This document shows positions 27,636-37,366 of a stretch of 64,000 nucleotides of DNA, in pieces. The stretch is from Bin80 sp965220935. GTDB taxonomy: Bacteria; Bacteroidota; Rhodothermia; Rhodothermales; Bin80. The first letter of the stretch is position 1. Every line of letters begins with the position of its first letter. Below the pieces are notes generated by a model, which worked only from the letters and a program-made list of their open reading frames with translations, was not told where the DNA came from and made no database searches. The position numbers were made by a program, and so were the translations under genes. The stretch lies in assembly GCA_965220935.1 (NCBI GenBank), contig OZ244857.1, positions 3,286,001-3,350,000 of the forward strand. The letters are read 5' to 3'.

Positions 27636-28309
27636 AACTCCTTCTGTTTGATATTGACGGAACACTTTTAAAGCCCATTTATTCTGGCCGTCAACATATA
27701 GAAGAAGTTCTCGAAAAGCTATGTGGAACTGTAATTTCAACCGAAGGCATTGCATTTTCTGGTCGTACTGACCCCCAGATCTTTGGAGATACCTTGGAAT
27801 TGGCAGGATATTCTGCCAGCGAAATAAATGATCTCCTCCCAGATGCGCTCAAGCTGTATTCCGATGTTGCGACATATGCGCCCGAGGAGGTGGAGTTAAT
27901 TATGGGAATTCCTGAATTACTTGAGTCTCTCAAAGCAAATCAAAATGTACAACTTGCCCTATTGACGGGTAATATCCGTGTGACGGCCTACCGAAAATTA
28001 TCTGTCGCTAAGGTTGACCACCTCTTTCCGTTCGGCGCGTTTGGGAGTGACCATGCGGACCGTGCTCAACTTCCCGAAATTGCTAGAATCCAGGCGCTGA
28101 AGTATTGCGGGAAACCATTTACAGGAGAGGATATCGTAATTATTGGAGACTCTGTACACGATATCACCTGCGGACGTAACATTGGAGCGCTGAGTGTTGC
28201 CGTAGCCACAGGATTCACCAGTTATCACGATCTTATGTCAGAAAACCCTGGTGTTCTCCTTCATGATATGACAAACATTGCCGATTTCTACATTTCCATT
28301 GGAATTTGA
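27632..28309 (+). CDS. HAD phosphatase, phosphoglycolate phosphatase-like
   Basis: 225 residues. HAD motif I LLFDIDGTLLKP, motif II LALLTGN, motif III lysine around GKPF, and motif IV VIIGDSVHDITCG. The cap domain lies between residues 15 and 85 (subfamily IA). Such enzymes dephosphorylate small phosphate esters including phosphoglycolate; the true substrate is unknown. The ATGA overlap with rfbB shows coupling. Confidence 0.9.
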   Translation: MKLLLFDIDGTLLKPIYSGRQHIEEVLEKLCGTVISTEGIAFSGRTDPQIFGDTLELAGYSASEINDLLPDALKLYSDVATYAPEEVELIMGIPELLESLKANQNVQLALLTGNIRVTAYRKLSVAKVDHLFPFGAFGSDHADRAQLPEIARIQALKYCGKPFTGEDIVIIGDSVHDITCGRNIGALSVAVATGFTSYHDLMSENPGVLLHDMTNIADFYISIGI

Positions 28310-28347
28310 TCACCAAGTAGACACCATCAATCTAACACAAGACAACG

Positions 28348-28833
28348 TTATTTCTCGTCCTGTCCTGTGAGGTGTAGTAGTAGCGCGTCACATGTTCGGC
28401 GGATGATTGCGTATACCGATTCAAACGTGTTACTGTAATAGGGATCTGGAACTTCCTCCTTAGTTGAGTCGGGATCAAAAAGTCGAAACAACTTGATCTT
28501 GTCACCAAAATCACGGTTAGTATCCAGAGCCAGCACATCTCGCAAATTGCTCCGATCCATTACTAAGATCATGTCGCAGGTTTCAAGGTCATGTTTTGTA
28601 ATTTTTTGCCCTTTGATGTGGCTTAAAGAGAACCCATGCTTTTCTGCAACTTGACAAGCGCGCGAATCTGGGAGTTCACCTAAATGCCACCCACTTGTCC
28701 CAGAAGAAAGAACTTTCATCTGATCTTCTAGCCCATGATTCTTCAGCAAATGCTCAAAGTATCCATGAGCGAGTGGGCTTCTACAATGATTACCCAGACA
28801 TACAAACATGATACGTCGGTGTGGTGATTTCAT
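28348..28833 (-). CDS. Low-molecular-weight protein tyrosine phosphatase
   Basis: About 161 residues from the ATG at 28833 (a longer frame opens at 28863). The P-loop is IMFVCLGNHCRSPLAHGYFE (C-x5-R-S; the usual Ile is His here), and VPDPYYSNTFESVYAII supplies the general-acid Asp. It dephosphorylates protein tyrosine or arginine residues. It is convergent with the HAD gene, with about 38 bp between the stops. Confidence 0.93.
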   Translation of the reverse strand: MKSPHRRIMFVCLGNHCRSPLAHGYFEHLLKNHGLEDQMKVLSSGTSGWHLGELPDSRACQVAEKHGFSLSHIKGQKITKHDLETCDMILVMDRSNLRDVLALDTNRDFGDKIKLFRLFDPDSTKEEVPDPYYSNTFESVYAIIRRTCDALLLHLTGQDEK

Positions 28834-29214
28834 GTATGGTTGATTAATGATCCAGACTGCCAATCAATCCGATATTGACTTGATAATTCGGTCATCTCCT
28901 GCTATTTATTTTGATGATCAATGGAACGGGGTTTAATTATTACAACAAAAGATTTCTCGCCGAACCCGTCAAATGATACTCTCTGCTTTTTGTGCCATAT
29001 GAGAGTTGGTCAATACTGACTGCCAAATGATTGCACTCTTACCTCATGGAATTTGGTTGCTTGGGGTGGTTGTCTTTCTCATCTTAGACAATCCTGAACC
29101 AACTTAATTGTTGAGACATCTTTTTGTGATGCTCGTTTACACTCACCATTTGGCAGTTTGCCTGCTCAAAAAGTCCACCTACTGACCAAGGTTTGTTGTG
29201 ATCGGCGCATATCT
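28834..29214. other. Intergenic, no gene seen
   Basis: Between the phosphatase start and the 3' end of a decayed restriction-modification gene. A promoter for the phosphatase should be here. The forward sequence around 29027-29106 contains a short hydrophobic frame but no convincing gene. Confidence 0.4.
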
Positions 29215-31065
29215 TCAATAAACACCTTTTGCCTGAAATAGCACACTTGCTTTTCTTTTTTCATGGGCAATCCTTATTTGTTTAGCGGTGAATATTAGAT
29301 CATTAGTGTCAAGAGAAAACACAAATGAATATATGCCGCGTCGTTTAATAATCTCTCTGCTTAATTCGGAAACTTTTGTCTCGACCGTCGCAGGAACAAT
29401 CTCTCTATATCTGTATTTTTGATACAAATCTCCCCAGTCCACTTCTTTCATTTCTTTCCTACAGGAAATGTTTTCTTGGCCCATCCATCACTGATTTGAA
29501 GTGTTGCAACAATTCTTTGCGTTACATTACCTTCCCCACATTCTGATTCATATATCGGTCACATTTCATTGTTAAACCACTCAATTACTCTTTCCAAAAA
29601 GTCGTAGCGATTAGCACTTTCCAGTACGTATCTTGCCAATATCTGGACATGGTATTCTACTAAATCGTTTTTCGCTCCTTCTCACCATGGTACGTGGTAA
29701 ATCGCATTACGGAACTCTTGCTTTACAAGAGGCTCACCAGCGATATTGCTTCTCTCACAGGCATATATCAACAATGGATAATTCAAAATTATTTCATGTT
29801 CATCTTTTTGAAGAGCATGCAATTTCGTTTTTTCGGATCTGTTAAAGAAACTTTTCATTGAATAATCATTAATCGCAAACTGAGCTATTGAAATTGTTGC
29901 CCATCAATCACTTCGTATATTCCATCAGCTAGGTACATTACATTCAAGGGGTATCCTTTTAGACGCATCAATCACCGCATTTCTTTGAGTCTCTTTTTAG
30001 ACAAACTCCCTTTGATAGGGCGGGCGAACATTCAGATAACCATCATATCCAGTCACTCCGCCTTCCCGATCATCCATATAATTTTTTGTTAACTCTTGGA
30101 CAGTTATATCCAGGGGAATTCATCTTCTGCGAATGATGATTCGTGCATAGTTGGCAATTCCATTAACATTGGAATCCCTAACTGGAGATCAGTAATTACA
30201 CCGCAATTCATTCTTTCAATTATTTCAAACTGATCTGCATTGTATTTATCCAGAAGGTGATTGGAACACCCATTGCGCCGTTCTAGTCCTTCGGGATATT
30301 TATAACTTTGCTCACCTCTATCGCATCATAATTGTCATAGTGTGGATATTCTGCGGGCGAATATTTCTTCCATGGATACAATTCTTCATTCCTCTTCTTA
30401 CGGGATAAATTGGTGTGCCAGACAACATTACTAAATTTTACTATTCCAGCCCCATGATTATAGACTCCCGTTGCAAAATTTTCTGATGTTTCGTTTCAAG
30501 ATACGCATTGCCAACCACAAATCCGAACCCTATCCAAATTCTATCATGTTTGTTTTCAGGGAAAATTTCCTTATAATAATTGCGTTACTAGGACCAATAT
30601 TTTTTTCTTGCTGAATGAGTTGGGAAAGATACTCTCTGAATTTTGAAAATGGTGGATTCGTCACTACAATATCAGACTGCTTCAATAATTCAATGCATTC
30701 GGCATTTCTGAAATCTCCATCTCCCTTCAAGGGTTGAACGACTCCCAAAAGGTTACCCCTTGAGCATGACCCACTTTTTCAATCATATTCCAGAAAAACG
30801 GCTTCCTCAGAATTTTCTGCTGAAAATAGACTGGGATGTTGACTCTTGTAGCAGGTTGTGATCAGCTTCTTGAGTTTTAGAAACTTAATATTTAGGCGAA
30901 ATAATAGAAGAAATTACTCACTCTCGGATCGTCACAATTACAGTAGGTTACCTTATTCTCAAAATGGTGATGATAATGTCGAAGCTCGTTTTCAATATCT
31001 GATAACTGCGTATAAAATTCATCTTTCTTATTTTGACGCGCGGCGCTTAGATTCGGATTTGGCAT
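29215..31065 (-). pseudogene. EcoRI-type adenine methyltransferase fused to a DUF262/HNH-like part, decayed
   Basis: Starts MPNPNLSAARQNKKDEFYTQ and LSDIENELRHYHHHFENKVT, then YCNCDDPRVSNFFYYFA, the standard start of EcoRI-family methyltransferases. After stops it continues GDGDFRNAECIELLKQSDIV and TNPPFSKFREYLSQL (motif IV NPPF), IWIGFGFVVGNAY, KFSNVVWHTNLSRKKRNEEL and KYSPAEYPHYDNYDAIEVSK. Further on, GYDGYLNVRPPYQREFV, KRNAVID and RNAIYHVPW match a DUF262 domain (GmrS-like). The last open piece (29215-29484) has VSELSREIIKRRGIYSFVF and RIAHEKRKAS, just before where the HNH motif would be. There are many frameshifts and stops. Confidence 0.75.
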
Positions 31066-31512
31066 AAAGCAGTGATGATGATCTTGCCTCGGGGCTGTGT
31101 AGAGTGTATGGTTCTGCTAAATATCTTAGGTCTCTCAACTTTTCATTGATGGGTTGCCTATGATCATCTTGATAAAGTCCAATCTGAGGCTATTTCGCAA
31201 GCCACAAATAACCAACCGAGCGAATATCGCCAATCTCATCTAAAATCTTTCTTCTAGGCACGAATCTGTCATTCTATCATCAGAGTGACTGCTTTTAGGA
31301 GACACAATGATTATCTCCATATCATAGAACTTCATCGTGGATTGACTTTTTGAAGATCACCTGTAATAGCATAATAGAACAAGAATCATCTGGCCTAATG
31401 GAGAATACTTTTCTGTCTGATTAATTTTTCAAGGCTATGCTTCAGAACTGCTTTTGATGATGGAAATCTTAAGAAGCATTTCGTTCCTATAGTTCATGTG
31501 GATTCTCATGTT
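31066..31512. other. Decayed sequence upstream of the methyltransferase remnant
   Basis: The minus strand holds short protein-like pieces (for example RKILDEIGDIRSVGYLWLAK and PINEKLRDLRYLAEPYTLHS) broken by stops. They suggest another lost gene upstream of the methyltransferase pseudogene. No intact gene. Confidence 0.35.
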
Positions 31513-32436
31513 CTATATGATGAGATTCTCAAGAGCACGACGTTGCTCAGCATGCTTTTGAGGATTTATATGGAGAAGTTTTTTCAAGTTGTATTGCTTC
31601 CAACGTACAGCAGGTAATTGTATAGCATTAGGCAGTCCAATCAACCCGAAATCGGGTTCGGCATCATGGAGCGAAAGTAAAAATGTTGCAATGGAACCTG
31701 TAAGACGTGAACGGATGTCTTCATGAAGTTGATATCCTGTATCAATCAATGTGCTCAGCGGTGTTTTCCTATTGTCTATTCCTTTGAACCGCGAGTCATA
31801 ACAATCTTCCTGTACTGGTTTCGTGGGTGATAGTAACTCATGTATAGGCCGTGATGAACTTGCTAGATAGACCATGAATACATTGAAAAGTGTTTCAGAT
31901 ATTTGCTCATTCTCATATAAAACCATAATATCAAACAAGTCACGCGGATGCTTCCTGTCAAGCGCAGCACAGATCTTACCGCCGTACGCATCTTCAAAAG
32001 AAACAACCCTCATAGTAATCTTCTTAAACTGTCTTGATGCAGTCGTTGAAATTGCCATGATATGCGAGGGAAGAACCGTCCCCCTGATTACTGTGGATGC
32101 CTCAATCTTGATGGTTGACTGTCCCCTTTCAACATACAGTTTCGGGTTATTATTCTGGGCTAATGTGAGCATAGCCTTGATCTTTGGATCATTTCTTTTG
32201 ACTAATTCAACTATGCGGTTAAACGCATTATTGATATATCTTAATGAATCTGATCGATCACCAACAGGCAACCATGTAAGATCAATATCAACAGAAAGTC
32301 TAGGCATCTCTCGATAAAATAGATTTATGGCAGTTCCTCCTTTTAGTGCAAATCTTGGCTCCTCTGATACATAGGGTAGGATTTCCACTAAAAGTTTTAC
32401 CTGATCAAGATACTTACACGATACAGTCATCTTCAC
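31513..32436 (-). CDS. abiEii: AbiEii-family nucleotidyltransferase toxin
   Basis: 307 residues. Motif FALKGGTAINLFYREMPRLS, then VDIDLTWLP: the G-G-T/S and D-x-D motifs of AbiEii/DUF1814 nucleotidyltransferases. The conserved later part FEDAYGGKICAALDRKHPRD with L-F-D-I follows at about 150-170. In type IV toxin-antitoxin systems this protein stops growth by nucleotide transfer (to tRNA in studied homologues) during phage attack. Its start overlaps the abiEi stop by 4 bp. It appears intact. Confidence 0.9.
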   Translation of the reverse strand: MKMTVSCKYLDQVKLLVEILPYVSEEPRFALKGGTAINLFYREMPRLSVDIDLTWLPVGDRSDSLRYINNAFNRIVELVKRNDPKIKAMLTLAQNNNPKLYVERGQSTIKIEASTVIRGTVLPSHIMAISTTASRQFKKITMRVVSFEDAYGGKICAALDRKHPRDLFDIMVLYENEQISETLFNVFMVYLASSSRPIHELLSPTKPVQEDCYDSRFKGIDNRKTPLSTLIDTGYQLHEDIRSRLTGSIATFLLSLHDAEPDFGLIGLPNAIQLPAVRWKQYNLKKLLHINPQKHAEQRRALENLII

Positions 32437-33242
32437 TGGGAATCATCAAAAAAAAAGTCTGGCAGGGAAATCTCATAGTTTGGATGGAAACGTCCGCCAG
32501 GAACTAATGCGCGCGGCCCTCTACCAAGATCAATTTGAGTCATATCCAAATCATTCTTCCAAGAAAATTTATACATATCAGCGTAAGCGCAAAATAATCG
32601 TTTGACCTTGATGCTCACGCAATCTTTAAGTAGCTGCGTCAGTAGTTCAGGGCAGAGGAATTTCAACGATTGGAATTGACGATTGATAATCTCAAAATCT
32701 GAATATCCACTCAATTGAGCAATCATTTCTAGAATTGCTCGTTCACAACTTGACACTCTCACCGGCCAATGCCAAATTTGTACAACATAATTTTTGTTGT
32801 ATGCAAGTAGGCCGTCTTCAATGACACCTACTGAGCTTTCACCGAAAAGAGATGATTTGTGAATCATGATCCGATCTGTCGTTGGAAGACGATAGATCCA
32901 CTTAGGCGCATCACCATAGAAATGTACGGCTTGACATGTTCTGGGTCTTATAGAGTTTGAGTTGGTGGCATAGTCCAAAGCATTGATCCCCCCTAAATGC
33001 ACTTTCCTCGTCATCAATCGCTGGCATGAAAGCAGTACAATTTGCCAAGAGAGTTCACCTGACTGGATGTAATTGGGAAGAGGCCTACGATATACTCCCC
33101 TAACAATTCGCTCAATCCACCCCTGATTAACATAGTGATGGATAGATTTAGAGTCAATTCCTCTGGTTTTCAACCATGCTGCATCAAAAATAAACCCAGG
33201 CGGCACCTCATTGATTAGATGTTTTAATCGTGAAATTCTCAT
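32433..33242 (-). CDS. abiEi: AbiEi-family antitoxin
   Basis: 269 residues. The N-terminal winged-helix part reads LKHLINEVPPGFIFDAAWLK, then VNQGWIERIVRGVYRRPLP, typical of AbiEi antitoxins. The C-terminal domain has RVSSCERAILEMIAQLSGYS. It should repress the operon and neutralise AbiEii. The gene precedes abiEii with a 4-bp overlap. The ISL3 element starts 21 bp upstream of the start codon, so the native promoter has probably been separated from the gene. Confidence 0.9.
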   Translation of the reverse strand: MRISRLKHLINEVPPGFIFDAAWLKTRGIDSKSIHHYVNQGWIERIVRGVYRRPLPNYIQSGELSWQIVLLSCQRLMTRKVHLGGINALDYATNSNSIRPRTCQAVHFYGDAPKWIYRLPTTDRIMIHKSSLFGESSVGVIEDGLLAYNKNYVVQIWHWPVRVSSCERAILEMIAQLSGYSDFEIINRQFQSLKFLCPELLTQLLKDCVSIKVKRLFCAYADMYKFSWKNDLDMTQIDLGRGPRALVPGGRFHPNYEISLPDFFFDDSQ

Positions 33243-33262
33243 TGCACAATGTCAAAATATCT

Positions 33263-34622
33263 GGGCCTTCCGCCTAAAGTGTGAGAGAAATTGTAAATTT
33301 AAGGAATTTTCGTATCATATGTGGTAGGGTTTATCCTACTGACTATGGTTAATTATCCACGTAACAATTTAATCAACAAATGAAAAAGAATTCGGTGAGT
33401 AAAAGTTTAGGTATAGAGGCACCATGGAAGATTTTAGAGGATGCCTATGATGATACAGCGAAACAGAGGACAGTGACGGTGACTTGTACTGACACATCGT
33501 CACTGGAGTGTCCAAAGTGTGGAAAGGCGAGTCCATTTTATGATTTGCGATCTGCGCGTCAATGGCGGCATTTGGATACCTGTAACTATCAAACGGCGTT
33601 GAGAGCGCAGGTTCCCCGGGTCAAGTGTAGTGAATGTGGGGTAAAGACGGCGCGGGTCCCGTGGGCGGGCCCGAGTTCTCGGTATACCTATGACTTTGAG
33701 GAGTCGGTGATTGGGTGGATCAAAGAGGCGAGTATATTGGCGATTTCGCGTCAGATGGGACTTGGATGGAAAGCCATTGCGGGCATTGTTCATCGTGCAG
33801 TACAACGTGGACTGGCAAGAAAAAAAGAGCAGGTGGTTGAGAACATCTGTGTTGATGAGGTGGCTTATAAGAAAGGACATAAGTACTTTACTGTCGTATC
33901 CGATGCCGACACAGCAACGGTGCTGGCATTAGGCTGATCAAAAGGTGTTGATGCGCTAGCAATTATCCACCGAGCAGTTGAACGGGATCAGGAGTATGAG
34001 TATGGACATGTGGCCTGCCTATATTAGTGCAACCTTAGCCTGTCTACCAGACGCAAAAAAGAAGATCTGCTTTGATCGGTTTCATATCGCGAAGCATCTG
34101 GGAGTTTCGGTTGATAAAGTCCGACGGCAAGAGCACAAAGCGCTCCTCAAGGAAGGCAATCCGATTCTGACGGGTACCAAGTATAGTTGGCTTAAAAGTC
34201 CTCACAACATGTCATTAGCGCAAAAGAGGGCCTTCCATGCCATTCGCACCAGTTCCCTCAAAACCTCCAAAGCCTGGGCCAAACGTTCAGAAAAATGTGG
34301 GACTATAAAAGTGCAACTTGGGCACTCAAGGGTTGGAATAAAACATTGAGTTGGGCCATGCGCTGTCGGCTTGAGCCTGTCAAAGATGTCGCCAGAATGA
34401 TTAGAAAGCATCTCTGGGGGATCATCAATGCCATTGTTCTTGATGTCAGTAATGGCCCGGCTGAAAGCATCAATAGTCGGATCAAAACCGTCAAAATCCG
34501 TGCACATGGATTCCGCAATAAAGAACGATTTGTTGATGCAATTTACTTCCATTTGGGCGGACTTGATCTAAGCCCCAGATACGCAAAACCATGACTTTTT
34601 TCACAAAAAAAGCGGAAGCGCC
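33263..34622 (+). mobile_element. ISL3-family insertion sequence
   Basis: A 1360-bp element with an 8-bp target duplication AAATATCT on both sides (33255-33262 and 34623-34630). Ends: GGGCCTTCCGCCTAAAGTGT at the left and, read inward from the right, GGCGCTTCCGCTTTTTTTGT, an imperfect inverted repeat. ISL3 elements make 8-bp duplications, which agrees. It has separated the AbiE operon from its upstream region. Confidence 0.9.
33380..34594 (+). pseudogene. ISL3 transposase, broken by a stop and a frameshift
   Basis: Frame 1 (33380-33937) holds the zinc-finger N-terminus LECPKCGKASPFYDLRSARQ with W.HLD and a second C-x2-C (VKCSECG), then the helix-turn-helix and NICVDEVAYKKGHKYFTVVS with the first catalytic Asp. 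A stop at 33935 and lost frame follow. Frame 2 (about 33978-34349) has MDMWPAYISATLACLPDAKK and CFDRFHIAKHLG, with the second Asp region. Frame 3 (34295-34594) has VSNGPAESINSRIKTVKIRA with the Glu. The complete protein would be near 400 residues. At least two breaks make it non-functional. Confidence 0.88.
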
Positions 34623-34725
34623 AAATATCTTTACAATATTCCTTGAATTTCGTTAGCAGAGCCGCCAGCGACAAGATTTCTATTTCAAACGAGATGTTTA
34701 ATGGTATAATTTGATATTAAAATAT

Positions 34726-36093
34726 GGAAATTATATACGTGAGTAACCCATAAATGGAACTATTCTATTTGGGAGAGTATAACAGACACAATAGGATAGA
34801 GGAGAATCTACCCTATTGCTTACCATATAACATCAACTGAACCTTGATATCATGCCTGTTCAAAAGGCTTTTAACCCTTCGGATTCAAACTGTTCCTATC
34901 GGGGAATAGAGTACCGCCTATTACCCGGCACGCAGTGGAAAGCCCATCTCTTGTCAGGGCTTTGCGGAGCATGCAGGTTTGTATGGAATACGTTTCTTGA
35001 CCAAATCAACAGGGACTATAAAGACGAACATAAGGATAATCCAGAATTGGGCTGGCCGTCATTAAGTAGAAGATACACGTCTTTTCGCCCCACCATTTCT
35101 TGATTGAATCGGTATTCGTCCAACATTGTACGAAACACCTTAAAGCATCAGGCCGAGGCGTGGCAGGCTTTCTTCAAGGGATTACGTGACCATCCTACGT
35201 TCCATAATCGGTTTCAACACAATTCGTTTACGGCGACCAAAGGATTGTTTAAGATCCGAGGGAATGATGTCTATATCCAGAAGATTGGCTGGATGAAGTT
35301 TCGTAGGAAAGGCGGTAATCCTTATCCAGACGGTGAGCCGATTGAAGTCACCGTGAAGAAAGACGGACGGTACTGGAAGATGAGCGTAATTTACAAAGTC
35401 ACACATCTACCAGAGACGGTGGACGATGGCAAAGAGATTGGCATTGACGTGAATACCTATAACATTTCTTATTCCTCAACGGATGGTGAACAGGGCATGT
35501 TACCACACCCTGACTTAACGGATAAGGAGATTAAGATTCGTCGGTGGCAAAGAAAGTTAGCCCGACAACAGAAAGGATCTGGTAGATCCTTGCGGACAAA
35601 GAGAAGGATTGCCAAGTGGAAGCGAAAACAGAAGAACTGCAGAACGAATGCGGCACATCAACATAGCCGTAGATTGTCCAATAAGGCGTATACGTTGAAA
35701 CGTGAAGACTTGAAGATCAAGACTATGTCCAAGTCTGCTAAGGGCACGGTTGAGAACCCTGGAACCAATGTGAAGGCCAAAGCAGGGTTAAACCGCGTCA
35801 TTCTCAACGCTGGATGGGGACGGTTCAATACCTATTGCGATTACAAGTTTGGCAACGTGATTCTTGTAGATCCGAAGTATACCAGTCAACGCTGTAATCA
35901 GTGTGGTCATACAGATAAAGTCAATCGCAAGACGCAAAGCAAGTTTAAGTGTATGGCATGTGGCCATCAGATATCAACGCATCTGCAAATGTATTACAGA
36001 CCTCCGGGATTGGGGCATCTGCACGTGGAGGAGCGTTCTCGTAGAGACTCCTATGAGCCGTGAAATAGATGGGTACTCACATATATAATTCCC
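34726..36093 (+). mobile_element. TnpB-only element with terminal inverted repeats and 8-bp target duplication, copy 2
   Basis: A 1368-bp element. Perfect 8-bp duplication TAAAATAT at 34718-34725 and 36094-36101. Left end GGAAATTATATACGTGAG, right end the complement (CTCACATATATAATTCCC). The left-end hairpins of the family are present with changes. A 25-bp segment between tnpB and the right end, seen in copies 1 and 3, is missing. The insertion lies exactly in the stop codon of the solitary abiEi and rebuilds the stop as TAG. Confidence 0.9.
34852..36044 (+). pseudogene. tnpB: TnpB RNA-guided nuclease, copy 2, nonsense mutation
   Basis: The longest continuous TnpB of the three. A TGA at 35101-35103 replaces the Trp codon (PTISWLN in copies 1 and 3) at residue 84. 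After it, the frame is open for 319 codons: RuvC-I GKEIGIDVNTYN, RuvC-II glutamate in KREDLKIKTM, RuvC-III start VDPKYTSQRCNQCG and zinc finger KFKCMACGH. After CGHQ the frame is shifted: the conserved DINASANVLQASG (catalytic Asp) and GASARGGA are in another frame ending at the TAG 36042-36044, whereas the open frame runs on to 36063. So even with suppression of the TGA the RuvC-III Asp is absent. Confidence 0.85.
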
Positions 36094-36929
36094 TAAAATA
36101 TACATTCATCCTCATATAAAGAATCTAAAAAATATTCTGGAAGTGATAGTTTATAGATGGGATGATACTTTCCCTGAGGGACTAGCGAACGCGATCCACG
36201 GCCAAAGTTGATTAAACTTGTGTCTAAATCTTTTCGCCAAGAATGTTGGAAGTAATCTGCGTAAACAAAAAAAAGCCTTCGCACCTTAATACTACGACAT
36301 GCATTCAGTAGATTCATGAGGAGATCGGGTTGTAGCGACACCAGATTCTCAAAATAGAGCTTCACATAGTCAAAATCAGGTATCATTGGTAACTGATCAA
36401 TCAATTCAAGAATTGCGCGTTCTGGGCTTGACACTCTGATAGGCCAGCGCCAAATTCCTGCGGCCCAGTCCTCATGATCCTCAAAATAATCAGAATTGAT
36501 TAACCCAATCGGATTATCGCCGAAAAGCTTTAATGTAGATACGACAATATCATCTTCTGTAGGGAGGCGATTAAGCCATGAAGGTACTCTGCCGTAAAAA
36601 TCAATCCGTTGACCTTCTCCCATCATAATAAAATGGGCACGGCCTGCGTGATCCAATGCATCCCTACCACCAAGGTGTACATTGTAATTCAGGAGCCTCT
36701 GCAACGAAACGAGCACTGCCTCCCAAGTGAGTCTTCTTGATTCAACATCACATGGAAGAGGACGACGGTAAACCCCACGAATGATACGTTCAATCCATCC
36801 TTGTTTAGCGTAATTACTGGCTAACTTGGACGAAATTCCTTTAGCCTTTAGCCATGATGTGTCTACAATAAACCCTGGAGGTAGGTCATTAAGTAATGAT
36901 TTAAGTTTTGAAGTTCTTTGAGATTTCAT
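36093..36929 (-). CDS. Solitary AbiEi-family antitoxin
   Basis: 278 residues, clearly homologous to the AbiEi at 32433 over its length: LKSLLNDLPPGFIVDTSWLK, KQGWIERIIRGVYRRPLP and RVSSPERAILELIDQLPMIP. No AbiEii follows it; a TnpB element is inserted in its stop codon (TAA restored as TAG). Taking out the two inserted elements, it would lie about 100 bp upstream of the complete abiEi-abiEii pair in the same orientation. It may be a regulator, a decoy antitoxin against incoming AbiE systems, or what remains of a second module. Confidence 0.82.
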   Translation of the reverse strand: MKSQRTSKLKSLLNDLPPGFIVDTSWLKAKGISSKLASNYAKQGWIERIIRGVYRRPLPCDVESRRLTWEAVLVSLQRLLNYNVHLGGRDALDHAGRAHFIMMGEGQRIDFYGRVPSWLNRLPTEDDIVVSTLKLFGDNPIGLINSDYFEDHEDWAAGIWRWPIRVSSPERAILELIDQLPMIPDFDYVKLYFENLVSLQPDLLMNLLNACRSIKVRRLFFVYADYFQHSWRKDLDTSLINFGRGSRSLVPQGKYHPIYKLSLPEYFLDSLYEDECIF

Positions 36930-37366
36930 AAATCCAACATCATTTTAATCATTAAATAATTACACCACTATTTACCATGTAATCTATGAAAACTCAAAAT
37001 AGTTTCCGTTGAAGACGTTTACTTTTGGAAATTATATACGTGAGTACCCAAAGAATGGAGCCATTCTATTTTGGAGAGTATAACAGACACAATAGGATAG
37101 AGGAGATCTATCCTATTGCTTACCATAACATCAACTGAACCTTGACATCATGCCTGTTCAAAAGGCTTCTAACCCTTTAGATTCAAACTGTTCCTATCGT
37201 GGAGTAGAGTATCGTCTGTTGCCGGGCACGCAGTGGAAAGCCCATCTCTTGTCAGGGCTTTGCGGAGCATGCAGGTTTGTATGGAATACGTTTCTTGACC
37301 AAATCAACAGGGACTATAAAGACGAACATAAGGATAATCCAGAATTGACCTGGCCGTCATTAAGTA

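Noticed and set aside
33500..33880. Minus-strand ORF inside the ISL3 element
   Set aside because: Shadow of the transposase frame.
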